Assembly: GCA_040768445.1 (NCBI GenBank)
Contig: JAXGMV010000001.1
Location: forward strand, 930,001-994,000
Length of the DNA: 64,000 nucleotides
Source: JAXGMV01 sp040768445
Lineage (GTDB): Bacteria; Chloroflexota; Anaerolineae; Anaerolineales; Anaerolineaceae
Reading direction: 5' to 3'
How positions within the stretch are numbered: position 1 is the stretch's first letter; every line of letters begins with the position of its first letter. Of the stretch, positions 39,172 to 48,034 are shown piece by piece. A model generated the notes under the pieces. That model was not told the origin of the DNA. It searched no databases and worked only from the letters and a program-made list of their open reading frames with translations. Made by a program: the position numbers and the translations under genes.

Positions 39172-40884
39172 TTACAGTTCGCTTTCGAGAAAGGTTTCGT
39201 TGTCGCGCAGGAAGGGTACCCAGGCCAGGATGGTGGTGCCATCGCCGGGTTCAGAGGTGATATCCACCTCGCCACCAACGTTCTGCGCTCGGGTTTGCAT
39301 GTTTGCCAGGCCATGCCCGATAGTGAGGCGGGTGTTTTTCATATCAAAACCGCGCCCATCATCAGATACTTCCAGCAGGGCACGCTCAGCCGCAGTCCAC
39401 AGGTTGACATCCACGCGCGTGGCACGCGCATGCTTGGCGATATTCGCCAGCGTCTCCTGACAGATGTGGAAAAGCGCCAGTGCCTGCGAATCGGGCAGGT
39501 CATTGAAATCATCGGCTTTACCATTCAGGTTGACATCGATCAACGTGTTGGCACGAAACTCCGCCACCAGCCGATGAACACCCTGCAGGAGGTTCTCCTC
39601 GTACAGCTGACGGGGGCGCAGGTCTAAAATGTAAGCACGGATGTCGCGGATGGTGCTGTTGAGATCGGCAATAGCCTGCTCAATGCGTGGGGCAGATTTC
39701 TCCGGGCTCTCAGCCATCAGCAGGCGGGCATGCTCCAGTGTAAGCCCGACGGCATAGATGGACTGGATGATGCCATCGTGCAGGTCCATACCGATGCGCT
39801 CGCGCTCTTCCAGGATAGCCAGGCGGCGCTGCTGCAGGTTGAGGGTCACATTTTCAAGGGCGGTGCCAACCCACAGGCTGATGGACGACAGGAACTGCAG
39901 TTCCAACTCATCCAGCGGCTGTGGATGCAGGGTGGCAACCACCAGAACGCCTAACACGCCGCGCCGGCCGGTGAGCGGGAAGCACACCAGCTGGTAGACG
40001 TTGTCATCATAAACCGAGGGGCTCAGCCCGCAGCGGTCACAGTTTGAGAGGTTAATCAACTGCGGCTGGCCGGTCTGGGCAACCTTACCAATCACACCTT
40101 CGCCGAAGCGGAAGGTGGTCTTCTGCCAGATGTCCTGTATGCTACTGCTGCGGTGCAGCACCAATTTCAGCATGGGGCTGTCCTCCTGGCGCAGGTAAAT
40201 CTGGCCGGCTTCGAGGTGCAGGTAATCCATCACCTGTGACAGGGCTTTGTCTATGATCTGGTCGGTATCGGTGGAAGATGCCAGCGTGGATGCCAGTTCG
40301 TTCAACAAGGCCAGGTTTTCATTGCGGCGGCTGAGGGCATGGTCACGCAGGTTGAGGCCGTTATACAGGCGGGCATTGGCAATAGCGACGGCAGCGTAGG
40401 CTGCCAGCGTCTCGATCACCATTTGGTCGTCAGCGCTGAAGGCTGGCGCACCCTGCTTGTTGGTCAGGTAAATCTGGCCGTACTGCACATCGCCCTTGAT
40501 AATCGGTACACCCAGGAAGGAGGTCATCTCAGGGTGATGCTCGGGGAAGCCGGACCGTTTGGGGTGGTCGGCGATGTCCTCGATGCGAATGGTCTCGCGG
40601 CTGTTCATCAGGTGGCCGATCAAGCCCAGTCCCAGGGGCGGGTGGGCCATACGGCCAATTTCTTTGGGGGCCATACCAACCGGGATAAACTGTTCCAGTT
40701 CGCCGTCTTGATTCATAATACCCACAGCGGCATAGGTCGCGTTGACCTGCTGGCGGGCGATTTCAGCAATTTTGTTTAGCAGTGACTCAATAGAAATGTC
40801 CTGGATAAGCTCCAGGCTGGTCTTGTGGAGGGCTGCCAACCGCTCCTCCAGCTGTTCACGGGTTAAAGTGGTCGCGTCAGTCAT
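39172..40884 (-). CDS. GAF-domain sensor histidine kinase
   Basis: This 570-residue cytoplasmic kinase has two GAF domains (about 10-165 and 195-345; first ESLLNKIAEIARQQVNATYAAVGI, second GEGVIGKVAQTGQPQLI), HisKA_3 with the phospho-acceptor in ERERIGMDLHDGIIQSIY, and an HATPase with CQETLANIAKHARA and SDDGRGFDM. I start at 40884 because the upstream extension has no domain content and overlaps the divergent gene; no ribosome site is seen there. No response regulator is adjacent, so it is an orphan kinase, cotranscribed with the methyltransferase. Confidence 0.9.
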   Translation of the reverse strand: MTDATTLTREQLEERLAALHKTSLELIQDISIESLLNKIAEIARQQVNATYAAVGIMNQDGELEQFIPVGMAPKEIGRMAHPPLGLGLIGHLMNSRETIRIEDIADHPKRSGFPEHHPEMTSFLGVPIIKGDVQYGQIYLTNKQGAPAFSADDQMVIETLAAYAAVAIANARLYNGLNLRDHALSRRNENLALLNELASTLASSTDTDQIIDKALSQVMDYLHLEAGQIYLRQEDSPMLKLVLHRSSSIQDIWQKTTFRFGEGVIGKVAQTGQPQLINLSNCDRCGLSPSVYDDNVYQLVCFPLTGRRGVLGVLVVATLHPQPLDELELQFLSSISLWVGTALENVTLNLQQRRLAILEERERIGMDLHDGIIQSIYAVGLTLEHARLLMAESPEKSAPRIEQAIADLNSTIRDIRAYILDLRPRQLYEENLLQGVHRLVAEFRANTLIDVNLNGKADDFNDLPDSQALALFHICQETLANIAKHARATRVDVNLWTAAERALLEVSDDGRGFDMKNTRLTIGHGLANMQTRAQNVGGEVDITSEPGDGTTILAWVPFLRDNETFLESEL

Positions 40885-40993
40885 AATATTGGATGATTGT
40901 ACTCTATATTGAAAGATTATGTCAATTTTATACGCTGCTGGCGGGTGGAGCAGCAGGGCAGCATCCAGTATAATTGGATAAGGAGGATCAACA

Positions 40994-41632
40994 ATGGCAG
41001 GAATATTTGACCGACGCAAGGAACAGAAGATGTTGCAGGACGGGGGACGCCTGCCACCCGGGCAGGTGCTGACCGAGAAGTTCCCGGTGCTGCATTACGG
41101 GCCGATCCCACCGTTTGAGCCGGCAGTGTGGACATTCAAGGTGTGGGGTGAGGTTGAAGCGCCGCTGAGCCTGGCATGGGAGCAGTTCATGGCACTGCCG
41201 CGCACGCGTCGGCACATGGACCTGCACTGCGTGACGCGCTGGAGCAAGTATGATACCGAGTGGGAGGGGGTTGAAATGAAGACACTGTTCGAGTTGGGGT
41301 TGGTGAAGCCCACACCGGCGGCGAAATTTGTTGTCCAGCATGCTGAGTACGGCTATACAACGAATCTACCACTGGAAGTGATGCTGCAGGATAACTTCCT
41401 GCTGGCGACGCATTACGACGGCAAGCCGCTGACGCCGGAGCACGGCTATCCCCTGCGCGGTGTGGTGGGGGCACTCCCGGCGTTGAAAGGGGAAATGGAA
41501 GACCCGTACCTGTGGAAGGGCGCCAAGTGGCTGCGCGGCTTGCAGTTCCTGGCCGAGGACCGTCCGGGCTTCTGGGAGCAGGCGGGGTATCACAACGAGG
41601 CCGATATCTGGGAAGAGCAGCGCTTCGCGTGA
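40994..41632 (+). CDS. sulfite-oxidase-like molybdopterin-dependent oxidoreductase
   Basis: The 212-residue protein is the core molybdopterin domain of the sulfite oxidase/MsrP family: WTFKVWGEVEAPLSLAWEQF, the Mo-ligating Cys79 in DLHCVTRWS, then HAEYGYTTNLPLE, and GYPLRGVVGALPALKG, where a Pro-Leu-Arg loop contacts the cofactor. There is no Tat signal and no dimerisation domain, so it is probably cytoplasmic. AAGGAGGA lies before the ATG. It is divergent from the GAF kinase. Substrate unknown. Confidence 0.9.
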   Translation: MAGIFDRRKEQKMLQDGGRLPPGQVLTEKFPVLHYGPIPPFEPAVWTFKVWGEVEAPLSLAWEQFMALPRTRRHMDLHCVTRWSKYDTEWEGVEMKTLFELGLVKPTPAAKFVVQHAEYGYTTNLPLEVMLQDNFLLATHYDGKPLTPEHGYPLRGVVGALPALKGEMEDPYLWKGAKWLRGLQFLAEDRPGFWEQAGYHNEADIWEEQRFA

Positions 41633-41749
41633 GATCGCACCGTGTGAGATACGCGTTTTTGTTGTGGTGGCCAAGTGGGGCTTCGATAACTATGCGGTGA
41701 CCTACAGTTCCCTTCAATTGCTTCAGGCAGGCTCAGAGTGGGGACTAAA

Positions 41750-42207
41750 AGCTTCCTCTCCCTTCGGGATCGCGCAGCATGCAGTAGGCAGAGGATTGAG
41801 GTGAGGGTGATCAATTTCCTCTGCAACGATAGCCTAACAACAACGATGTCACATGGCTTCGATCCCCTTAACGGGGACCTACAGCGGCTGTTAGCCGCTT
41901 CCGGCAGGCTCAGCCATCGAGGACCTGCGGCAAGCTCAGCCGCCGGTACACGTAGGGGCGACCCAGTGGGTCGCCCACTACCCAAATCAATCCCTACCCC
42001 CTCCTGCCTCCCCCATTTTTACAAAATGGGGGAGGCCACACAACACAAAGTCCTCAATCTGCTGTCGGCAATACAGTTTTATTGTACCTAAACCTGTAGG
42101 GCAGGTTTCCAAACCTGCCGCTATTGTGGCGGATAAGGTCCTTTACAGGATGGTAATAGCCAACCTGCATTTCTGAGCTGTAGGGTTCGACCCACCGGGT
42201 CGCCCTT
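41750..42207. repeat. intergenic repeat cluster
   Basis: The 616-bp gap contains CTCTCCCTTCGGGATCG (41757), CTTCGATCCCC...GGGGACC (41858-41879) and AGCGGC-TGTTA-GCCGCT (41883-41899). It continues with GGGGCGACCCAGTGGGTCGCCC (41954-41975), a CCTCCCCCATTTT-AAAATGGGGGAGG hairpin (42008-42034), GGCAGGT-TTCCA-AACCTGCC (42099-42117) and CGACCCACCGGGTCG (42188-42202). No gene. Confidence 0.75.
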
Positions 42208-42248
42208 AACCGCAGCCCAGCATTCGGCAGATGCTATAATGTCAGCAC

Positions 42249-42998
42249 ATGACAGAGATGCCGATCACCCCCACACAACCACCTGACACCCCGCGCCTGA
42301 ACACTGGCGAGGTGCATATATGGCGCTTCTCTACCGCAGCGCTCACCCCGGCACTGGCCGCTTTGCTGACGGACGCAGAACGCGAGCAGGCAGCCTCGCT
42401 CAGGTTGGAAAAAGTGCGCCTGCAGTACAGCACCTCACGCGCCTGCCTGCGGCACGTCCTCTCGCTCTACACCGGCCTGCCGCCATCAGATCTCACCTTC
42501 ACCACCAACGCCTGCGGAAAACCATCGCTGGCCAACACCCCCAGCCCAGCATTCAACCTCACCCACTCCGGCGGGCTTGGGCTGATTGCTGTTTATGCCG
42601 GCACGACCGTGGGCGTGGATATCGAGCACAGCCGGCGCAAGGATAAGCTGGCCGGCATCGCCGCCCGTGTCTTTTCGCAGTCTGAACTGGCCACCTTGCA
42701 GTCCCTGCCGACCGAGTCACAGCCCACCGCCTTCTACCGACTGTGGACGATCAAGGAAGCCGTCCTGAAAGCCGCTGGCTGCGGTTTTTCAATTTCCCCT
42801 GTGGAGATGGATACAGGCACCTGCATTACCCCGCCCCCGGGCATGGAGCGCCTGACTGTCTTACTGCCCGATCACGGCAGTTGGGATGTGACCGCCTTCA
42901 GTGCGGCTGACGGTTACCCGGCCGCCGCAGCTGTGCCGCACGGCATGCCGCCTTCCCTCTCTTTCTATAATCTCGAAAACGAAACACCGCCCGGTTGA
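42249..42998 (+). CDS. 4'-phosphopantetheinyl transferase, Sfp type
   Basis: The 249-residue product attaches the phosphopantetheine arm of CoA to carrier proteins. The Sfp signatures are present: RLEKVRLQYSTSRACLRHVLS, then TNACGKPSL, FNLTHSGGLGLIAV, TVGVDIEHSRRKD (Mg-binding Asp and Glu) and FYRLWTIKEAVLKAAGCG. Length is typical. Carrier proteins, PKS or NRPS genes are not in the window. The end of the gene overlaps a long imperfect hairpin (about 42978-43016) that could terminate both convergent transcripts. Confidence 0.93.
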   Translation: MTEMPITPTQPPDTPRLNTGEVHIWRFSTAALTPALAALLTDAEREQAASLRLEKVRLQYSTSRACLRHVLSLYTGLPPSDLTFTTNACGKPSLANTPSPAFNLTHSGGLGLIAVYAGTTVGVDIEHSRRKDKLAGIAARVFSQSELATLQSLPTESQPTAFYRLWTIKEAVLKAAGCGFSISPVEMDTGTCITPPPGMERLTVLLPDHGSWDVTAFSAADGYPAAAAVPHGMPPSLSFYNLENETPPG

Positions 42999-43037
42999 AA
43001 AGCCCGAGCGGCGTTGATTTCCTATACAAACCCTGTA

Positions 43038-44303
43038 CTAATCCTGCATAAGGTAGGCGTAACGAGCCTTCAACACATCCGCGCTGGTGTTGGTCAGCCC
43101 TGCCAGCCGCTCGAACAGCGTCCCATCCGCGGCATGCTCCGGCTTGATACGCGTCATGAACTTGTACCCCGAGCGGTAGTGGAAGGAGTTGATATTGACC
43201 ATGCGCACCTCGGTGCGGCCGGTATCGCTGTCGATCATGTCATCAAACGGGATGGGCACCACCTGCCCGTGCTGCAGGGTGATGATGGCATTGGTGCCGC
43301 CGCGCTGCAGAAAATCCACCGCTGCCATGCCGAGCTCACGCGTGTACTCAATGTCATACGCCACGGGCGGCGCACAGCGCAGTTCATAGCCCAACACCTG
43401 CTTGACCATGCGCATCTGCAGGCCCAGCCCGGCCAGGTCTGTTTCCATCGCCTTCTTCAAGATATCCAAGAAGTTGACATCCGCCAGTCGGATATGCCCG
43501 TGTTCATCACGTTTGAGGTTGTCGAGCGCCAGCAGGTCCTGTTCGTCCAAATTTTCCAAAATACCCTCTGCCAGCAGCGCCACACCGTAGTTCTTGCCCT
43601 CCAGCAGGCGCAGCAGCACAGTCATCACCAGGATGTCCACCACGTGCTGCAGGCGGATATTCCCGCCCGGCCACTCCTCAGGGATGAGCGTGACCGTCGC
43701 CATGGCGCTCTTACCGATACCCAAAGCCAGGTGGCCGGCCTTGCGTCCCATACTCATCACTAAAAACCAGTTGCGGCTGGTGAAGGCGTCCTTCTTCAAG
43801 TTCATCACCAGCTTGGTGCCCACCTCGCGGGCGGTCTCAAAGCCAAAGGTGCTAATATCTTCCGGCAGGGGCAGGTTGTTGTCGATCGTCTTGGGCACGT
43901 GCACCGAGCGCAGGTCCACGCCCATCACCTGCTGAGCATAACGCACCACCCTCGAGGCAGAGAAAGCCGTATCATCGCCGCCAATCGTGATCAGCGCCTG
44001 GATGCCGTTATCTACCAGCGTGGAAACAACGTTATGCAGGTCTTCCTGACGGCGGGTGGGGTTGGCGCGTGCCGTGTGCAGAATTGAACCACCCTCGCCA
44101 TAGATATACGCTACCTGTTCGGATGTCAGCGGTAAAGAGACCAGCTTGCCGGCCATCAGATGTGTAAAGCCGTCATAAATCCCGACCACCTCAATGCCGC
44201 CCTGACAGGCTTCCATGGTGGCGGCGTGGATTACACTGTTGATACCGGGCGCCGGCCCCCCGCCGACGAGTATCGCAATTTTCTTGAGATCGCTGGCTGA
44301 CAT
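43038..44303 (-). CDS. pfp: 6-phosphofructokinase, probably PPi-dependent
   Basis: This 421-residue glycolytic enzyme has GGGPAPGIN at residues 14-22 and ITIGGDDTAFS with GGDD at 108-111. The second Asp is the marker of pyrophosphate-dependent enzymes (ATP enzymes have Gly). PKTIDNN has Asn for the usual Asp, and MGRKAGHLA is the fructose-6-phosphate loop. PPi-PFK allows reversible glycolysis/gluconeogenesis in anaerobes. A promoter was not identified. It is a single gene. Confidence 0.92.
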   Translation of the reverse strand: MSASDLKKIAILVGGGPAPGINSVIHAATMEACQGGIEVVGIYDGFTHLMAGKLVSLPLTSEQVAYIYGEGGSILHTARANPTRRQEDLHNVVSTLVDNGIQALITIGGDDTAFSASRVVRYAQQVMGVDLRSVHVPKTIDNNLPLPEDISTFGFETAREVGTKLVMNLKKDAFTSRNWFLVMSMGRKAGHLALGIGKSAMATVTLIPEEWPGGNIRLQHVVDILVMTVLLRLLEGKNYGVALLAEGILENLDEQDLLALDNLKRDEHGHIRLADVNFLDILKKAMETDLAGLGLQMRMVKQVLGYELRCAPPVAYDIEYTRELGMAAVDFLQRGGTNAIITLQHGQVVPIPFDDMIDSDTGRTEVRMVNINSFHYRSGYKFMTRIKPEHAADGTLFERLAGLTNTSADVLKARYAYLMQD

Positions 44304-44524
44304 AGACCCGTCCTTGTGTTGATAAAGAAGAATGAGATTGTCTTAATTTTACATGTTTTTATCTCGCAACATTTATTAGTTAAAGAGTTAGATTTGAATA
44401 CTCCGCCATTTCATTTACAATACAAACAGTATTGCTGAATACAGCCTGCTTAAGACTTGTTTATAAATCATCCTGCGAGATCCTGTTACTTTTCAGCCGG
44501 TGTTACGATAATAATTAATAAGCA

Positions 44525-45067
44525 ATGAAAAACTTTGAAGCCCTGGATGACGCAGCTCTGTTAAAATCTGTCGGAAAGAACCCGGATGCATTTGCCGTGC
44601 TGTACCGGCGCTACCTAACGCCTGTCTACCGCTATATATATCACAGGCTGGGAAATGTCCAGGACACTGAAGACCTGGCGGCGCAGGTGTTCACAGCGGC
44701 ACTGGAAGGCATCACCGCCGGCCGCTACCGTGAAAGCGGTAGTTTTGCCGCCTGGCTTTTCACTATCGCGCGTCGACGCCTGGTAGATCATTTTCGTAGG
44801 CATCCCGAGGCTGAACTGGACGACCCGCCAGCACCAGATCCTGGCATACTTTCTGGCGTTGAAATGGGTGAGGACCTTAACCGGCTTGCTGCGCTTTTTG
44901 CCCGACTGGATGAAACCCAACAAGACCTACTTCGTCTGCGCTTCAGTGCGGGATTGAGTTTTGCACAAATTGGACAGATCGAAGGACGCAGTGAGGCTGC
45001 TGTTAAAATGGCAATTTACAGGATTTTGGAGATGATCAGAAATCAATGGCAGGTGCAGGATGCATGA
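44525..45067 (+). CDS. RNA polymerase sigma factor, ECF/sigma-70 family
   Basis: This 180-residue sigma factor has region 2 (FAVLYRRYLTPVYRYIYHRLGNVQDTEDLAAQVFTAAL, then FAAWLFTIARRRLVDHFRR) and region 4 (LDETQQDLLRLRFSAGLSFAQIGQIEGRSEAAVKMAIYRIL). Its gene overlaps the next by 8 bp; the downstream product is a membrane protein with a cytoplasmic N-terminus and so a likely anti-sigma factor. No ribosome site is evident before the ATG. Confidence 0.93.
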   Translation: MKNFEALDDAALLKSVGKNPDAFAVLYRRYLTPVYRYIYHRLGNVQDTEDLAAQVFTAALEGITAGRYRESGSFAAWLFTIARRRLVDHFRRHPEAELDDPPAPDPGILSGVEMGEDLNRLAALFARLDETQQDLLRLRFSAGLSFAQIGQIEGRSEAAVKMAIYRILEMIRNQWQVQDA

Positions 45068-47378
45068 GGTAATGACTGACCTTCCTCCTGAGTTAAACCG
45101 TGCGCTGGAGTCCTTCTTTGAGGCTTCACAGCCAGATGCAGCCTTTGTTGATCGCCTGGAACGACAGCTGCGCTTGCATGGCTCCGGGTTGACTGACAAT
45201 CGCAAGGCTTCACAGCTCGCCCCTACTTCAAAAAGGCTTTCTTATATGTATATACTGCGCACACGCCCCGTTCTTGCGCTATTTTTCGCCCTGCTTGCCC
45301 TGCTTCTTTTGAGCGGTATCGCCTATGCCGTCGGCCGGCTGTTCGGGTTTATTCCGGGGATCGGCTTTGTTGACGATGTGCAATCGATGCAGGCAACACC
45401 TGTAAGCATCACCCGCCCCCTTGTTAATACATCAGCTGTGACGCCACTCACAATCGAAGGCGAATCGGCACCGCAAACTAAATCTGAACAACCAACACCA
45501 GAGGGACACAGCACAGCGCAGAAGCGCGAAGGTGTTACTGTCACCATCCAGCAGGTAATTGCAGAAAGAGAGCGCCTGGTAATTGCGTACGAGATCACTG
45601 GCTTGCCGATGACGCAGTTTTCACCCGAGCGTGCCGCAACAATCACCGCGCTGGAGAGTGAGATAGACCCATACCTTGTGAATATCCGCCTGGCTGACGG
45701 CAGTACCCTTGATTTGATGAACGGCAGTCACTGCAACGGCGGTGGGGATGGCAATACTTCCTGGCTCTCCTGCAGGCTGGTAAGATCACCTTTACCGGAA
45801 GGTGTAAACCAGTTTACTTTTGAAATCCAGCGTCTGCCCAATTCCCTTCCCGGCGAACTGCCTGAAAACTGGGTTATCCCTGTTAGCCTGGTACCGGTAT
45901 CACCAGCAGACGGAATCAATCTCACACAAGAATTGAACTTGCGCAGTCAGCCAGTAAATGGCATCACACTCATGCTGATAAAGGCTGTCCAGACACCCTT
46001 CCAGGCAGCTTTCCAGTTGGGGATGGCCTGGGAAGCACCCAACCGCTTTGTGCATCATACAGCGCCTATTACATTGCGGGATGCACAAGGCCGCTATTTT
46101 ATCCTCACTGGCGGTCCAGACGGCGGCACCTACGCCATTGATAACCCTAACTCGATGACTTTACCCTCGCAGGTGACTTTTCCAATCAATGGCGGCGGCC
46201 CGCTTACCTTCCGGATTGACTGGGTCATAATGTCCATCTCTGGAGCAGCCCCCAATGACCCGGCCGGTGCCCCTATCCTGCGTGTGGACGCAGGTAATGA
46301 CCCGGTTGTCGGACAGGAATGGCCTATTGACCAGAGAATACAGGCTGGCGGGTTTGACCTCCACTTCATCCAGGCACGTCTGAAACCCGGTCAGGACGGC
46401 GGCATCATCCTGGAGATCGATGCAGAGCCGCAGCCCGGTATTACCTCACTCAATCTCATGCCTGTAGAAGGTTCAGCCTCAATTGAAGCCGGCTTTGACT
46501 CCGCTCGCCGCGTGCTGGTCAGCCGCATCAGCCTCCCTGCCCTGCCAGAAAATCCGATTGACCTGTACATTTCCGAGATCCTTTCGCGCATCGATGGCCC
46601 CTGGGAAATCTCATGGCAGCCGGAGTCAATGCCAGTCTCAAGCCTGAAACCCACCCCTGCACCAATAAGGATGGCGCCGGCTGAACCTGATCTCCTCCCC
46701 GGTCAGCCACTCTTGGATGAAATCAAAGACCTGCTCAGTGGCGCATTTACACCTTCCGGCCCCGGCTGGGTTCACCAGCATTATTGGGTTACCTACCAAC
46801 AACCTGCCGCGATGCTGGATACCGCTGACTTGCCCGAACAACCGGCGGTATATTCCGTTGACGCTTGGTACATGCTGGATGAAAACGGGTACATACGCAC
46901 CACGATCTACCTGCGCAAAACACCGGATGGAAGGTTGGTGGGTGCAGACATCGACAGCGGCTTGTATCATTTTTCTCTACCAGAAGGCCGCGGCGGCGTT
47001 GGACAGGATATCTATCTCGCCAGACCAGCCTATGATTTGAACCAGCTGTCTCAATTTAACAATATCGCTGCGTCCGGTGGGCCGCTTCAACGGGAAGAGT
47101 CCGAGGTTGATGGCATCGCCTGCCATCTATACAGCGGTACAATGCCTTACAATCCGCCCATGGTGTTATCCGGTGAACTACTGCCTGTAGGAGCGATGGT
47201 TCACACAGCCTGTATTGATCCGCTAACGGGTGCTGTCCTGCAAATCCAAAACCAGGTGATCTACACCGACGGCACCTCCCGGGATACTGACAGTACCCGC
47301 TTCGTCTCGGTTGAGTCAGTTGATGTCCTGCCAGAGGATGTACGCAGTATCCTTGACCTGGTGATCATACCTGAATAA
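45060..47378 (+). CDS. large membrane-anchored protein, probable anti-sigma partner
   Basis: This 772-residue protein has a short cytoplasmic N-terminus (1-65, with helices ELNRALESFFEASQPDAAFVDRLERQL), one membrane span (about 70-92), and a large extracytoplasmic part. The latter contains repeated beta-rich domains (about 150-550) and a C-terminal ~200-residue domain (DELIPGQPL-like start, ending SVDVLPEDVRSILDLVIIPE). The short N-terminal part is smaller than a classic anti-sigma domain. Pairing with the ECF sigma gene (8-bp overlap) is the main argument for sigma control by an outside signal. Confidence 0.75.
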   Translation: MHEVMTDLPPELNRALESFFEASQPDAAFVDRLERQLRLHGSGLTDNRKASQLAPTSKRLSYMYILRTRPVLALFFALLALLLLSGIAYAVGRLFGFIPGIGFVDDVQSMQATPVSITRPLVNTSAVTPLTIEGESAPQTKSEQPTPEGHSTAQKREGVTVTIQQVIAERERLVIAYEITGLPMTQFSPERAATITALESEIDPYLVNIRLADGSTLDLMNGSHCNGGGDGNTSWLSCRLVRSPLPEGVNQFTFEIQRLPNSLPGELPENWVIPVSLVPVSPADGINLTQELNLRSQPVNGITLMLIKAVQTPFQAAFQLGMAWEAPNRFVHHTAPITLRDAQGRYFILTGGPDGGTYAIDNPNSMTLPSQVTFPINGGGPLTFRIDWVIMSISGAAPNDPAGAPILRVDAGNDPVVGQEWPIDQRIQAGGFDLHFIQARLKPGQDGGIILEIDAEPQPGITSLNLMPVEGSASIEAGFDSARRVLVSRISLPALPENPIDLYISEILSRIDGPWEISWQPESMPVSSLKPTPAPIRMAPAEPDLLPGQPLLDEIKDLLSGAFTPSGPGWVHQHYWVTYQQPAAMLDTADLPEQPAVYSVDAWYMLDENGYIRTTIYLRKTPDGRLVGADIDSGLYHFSLPEGRGGVGQDIYLARPAYDLNQLSQFNNIAASGGPLQREESEVDGIACHLYSGTMPYNPPMVLSGELLPVGAMVHTACIDPLTGAVLQIQNQVIYTDGTSRDTDSTRFVSVESVDVLPEDVRSILDLVIIPE

Positions 47379-47635
47379 AGTATGAGCTGTCTGCAGGCAG
47401 CCGCTTAACTGGTATACACCTGTGTTAAAAATTAGATGTACTACCAATTAATTTTCCCTTAACTCAACAACTAACAACACTTCGGACAGATGGCGACCTT
47501 TCGCTAGCTAATTGCGCCACTTCTCATTCAAGATGACTTGACAGGGGCGGGTTTATCATTAGACTGGTAGGAAACGGGTATACTTTTCTTACAACAGAAT
47601 TAATGTTACATCAACCGGTTGACAGGAGGTCAAAC
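47379..47635. other. gene-free stretch before the small membrane protein
   Basis: Contains a near-perfect palindrome GCTGTCTGCAGGCAGC just after the anti-sigma gene, possibly a weak terminator, and otherwise AT-rich leader sequence. No small ORF or repeat was recognised. Confidence 0.4.
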
Positions 47636-47992
47636 ATGAAAAAGCGATTTGGTATTCTGAGGCTAATTGGCTCCATCTACAAGATCCTGGGCATTATCGT
47701 GGCGGTCATCACCTTGTTGGGGGCTATTGCTGTGTGTGCCACCAGTGTGTTGGGCGGCGCGGCATTAGAGCAGTTCATGGGCAATGTACAGCAGTACGGC
47801 GGCGGCCCCTGGGGTATGATGGGCGGCATGGCCGGCGGCTTGATCGGCGGTGTGGGCATCATCCTGTCCGGACTGGCAACTGCCATCGGTTTGTATGCCG
47901 GCGGTGAGTTGATCTACCTGCTGCTTGCGCTGGAGGAGAACACCCGAGTCACTGCCCGCCTGTTGGAGCATACTGGCGAACCCGAGGAATAG
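47636..47992 (+). CDS. small Gly-rich membrane protein
   Basis: The 118-residue protein has two hydrophobic segments (about 15-40 and 72-100), a Gly/Met-rich linker (YGGGPWGMMGGMAGGLIGG) and a charged C-terminal tail (LEENTRVTARLLEHTGEPEE). The start at 47636 follows AGGAGG; an upstream in-frame codon has no ribosome site. Family not recognised. It lies 42 bp before the glycosidase gene and may share its transcript. Confidence 0.75.
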   Translation: MKKRFGILRLIGSIYKILGIIVAVITLLGAIAVCATSVLGGAALEQFMGNVQQYGGGPWGMMGGMAGGLIGGVGIILSGLATAIGLYAGGELIYLLLALEENTRVTARLLEHTGEPEE

Positions 47993-48034
47993 GTTATCGC
48001 CCGGCAACACAGCATCATCCATAAGGATTAACCA

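Noticed and set aside
42180..42207. GGTTCGACCC sequence as a tRNA T-arm.
   Set aside because: It is part of a GACCC-type palindrome; no acceptor, D-arm or anticodon arm fits around it.
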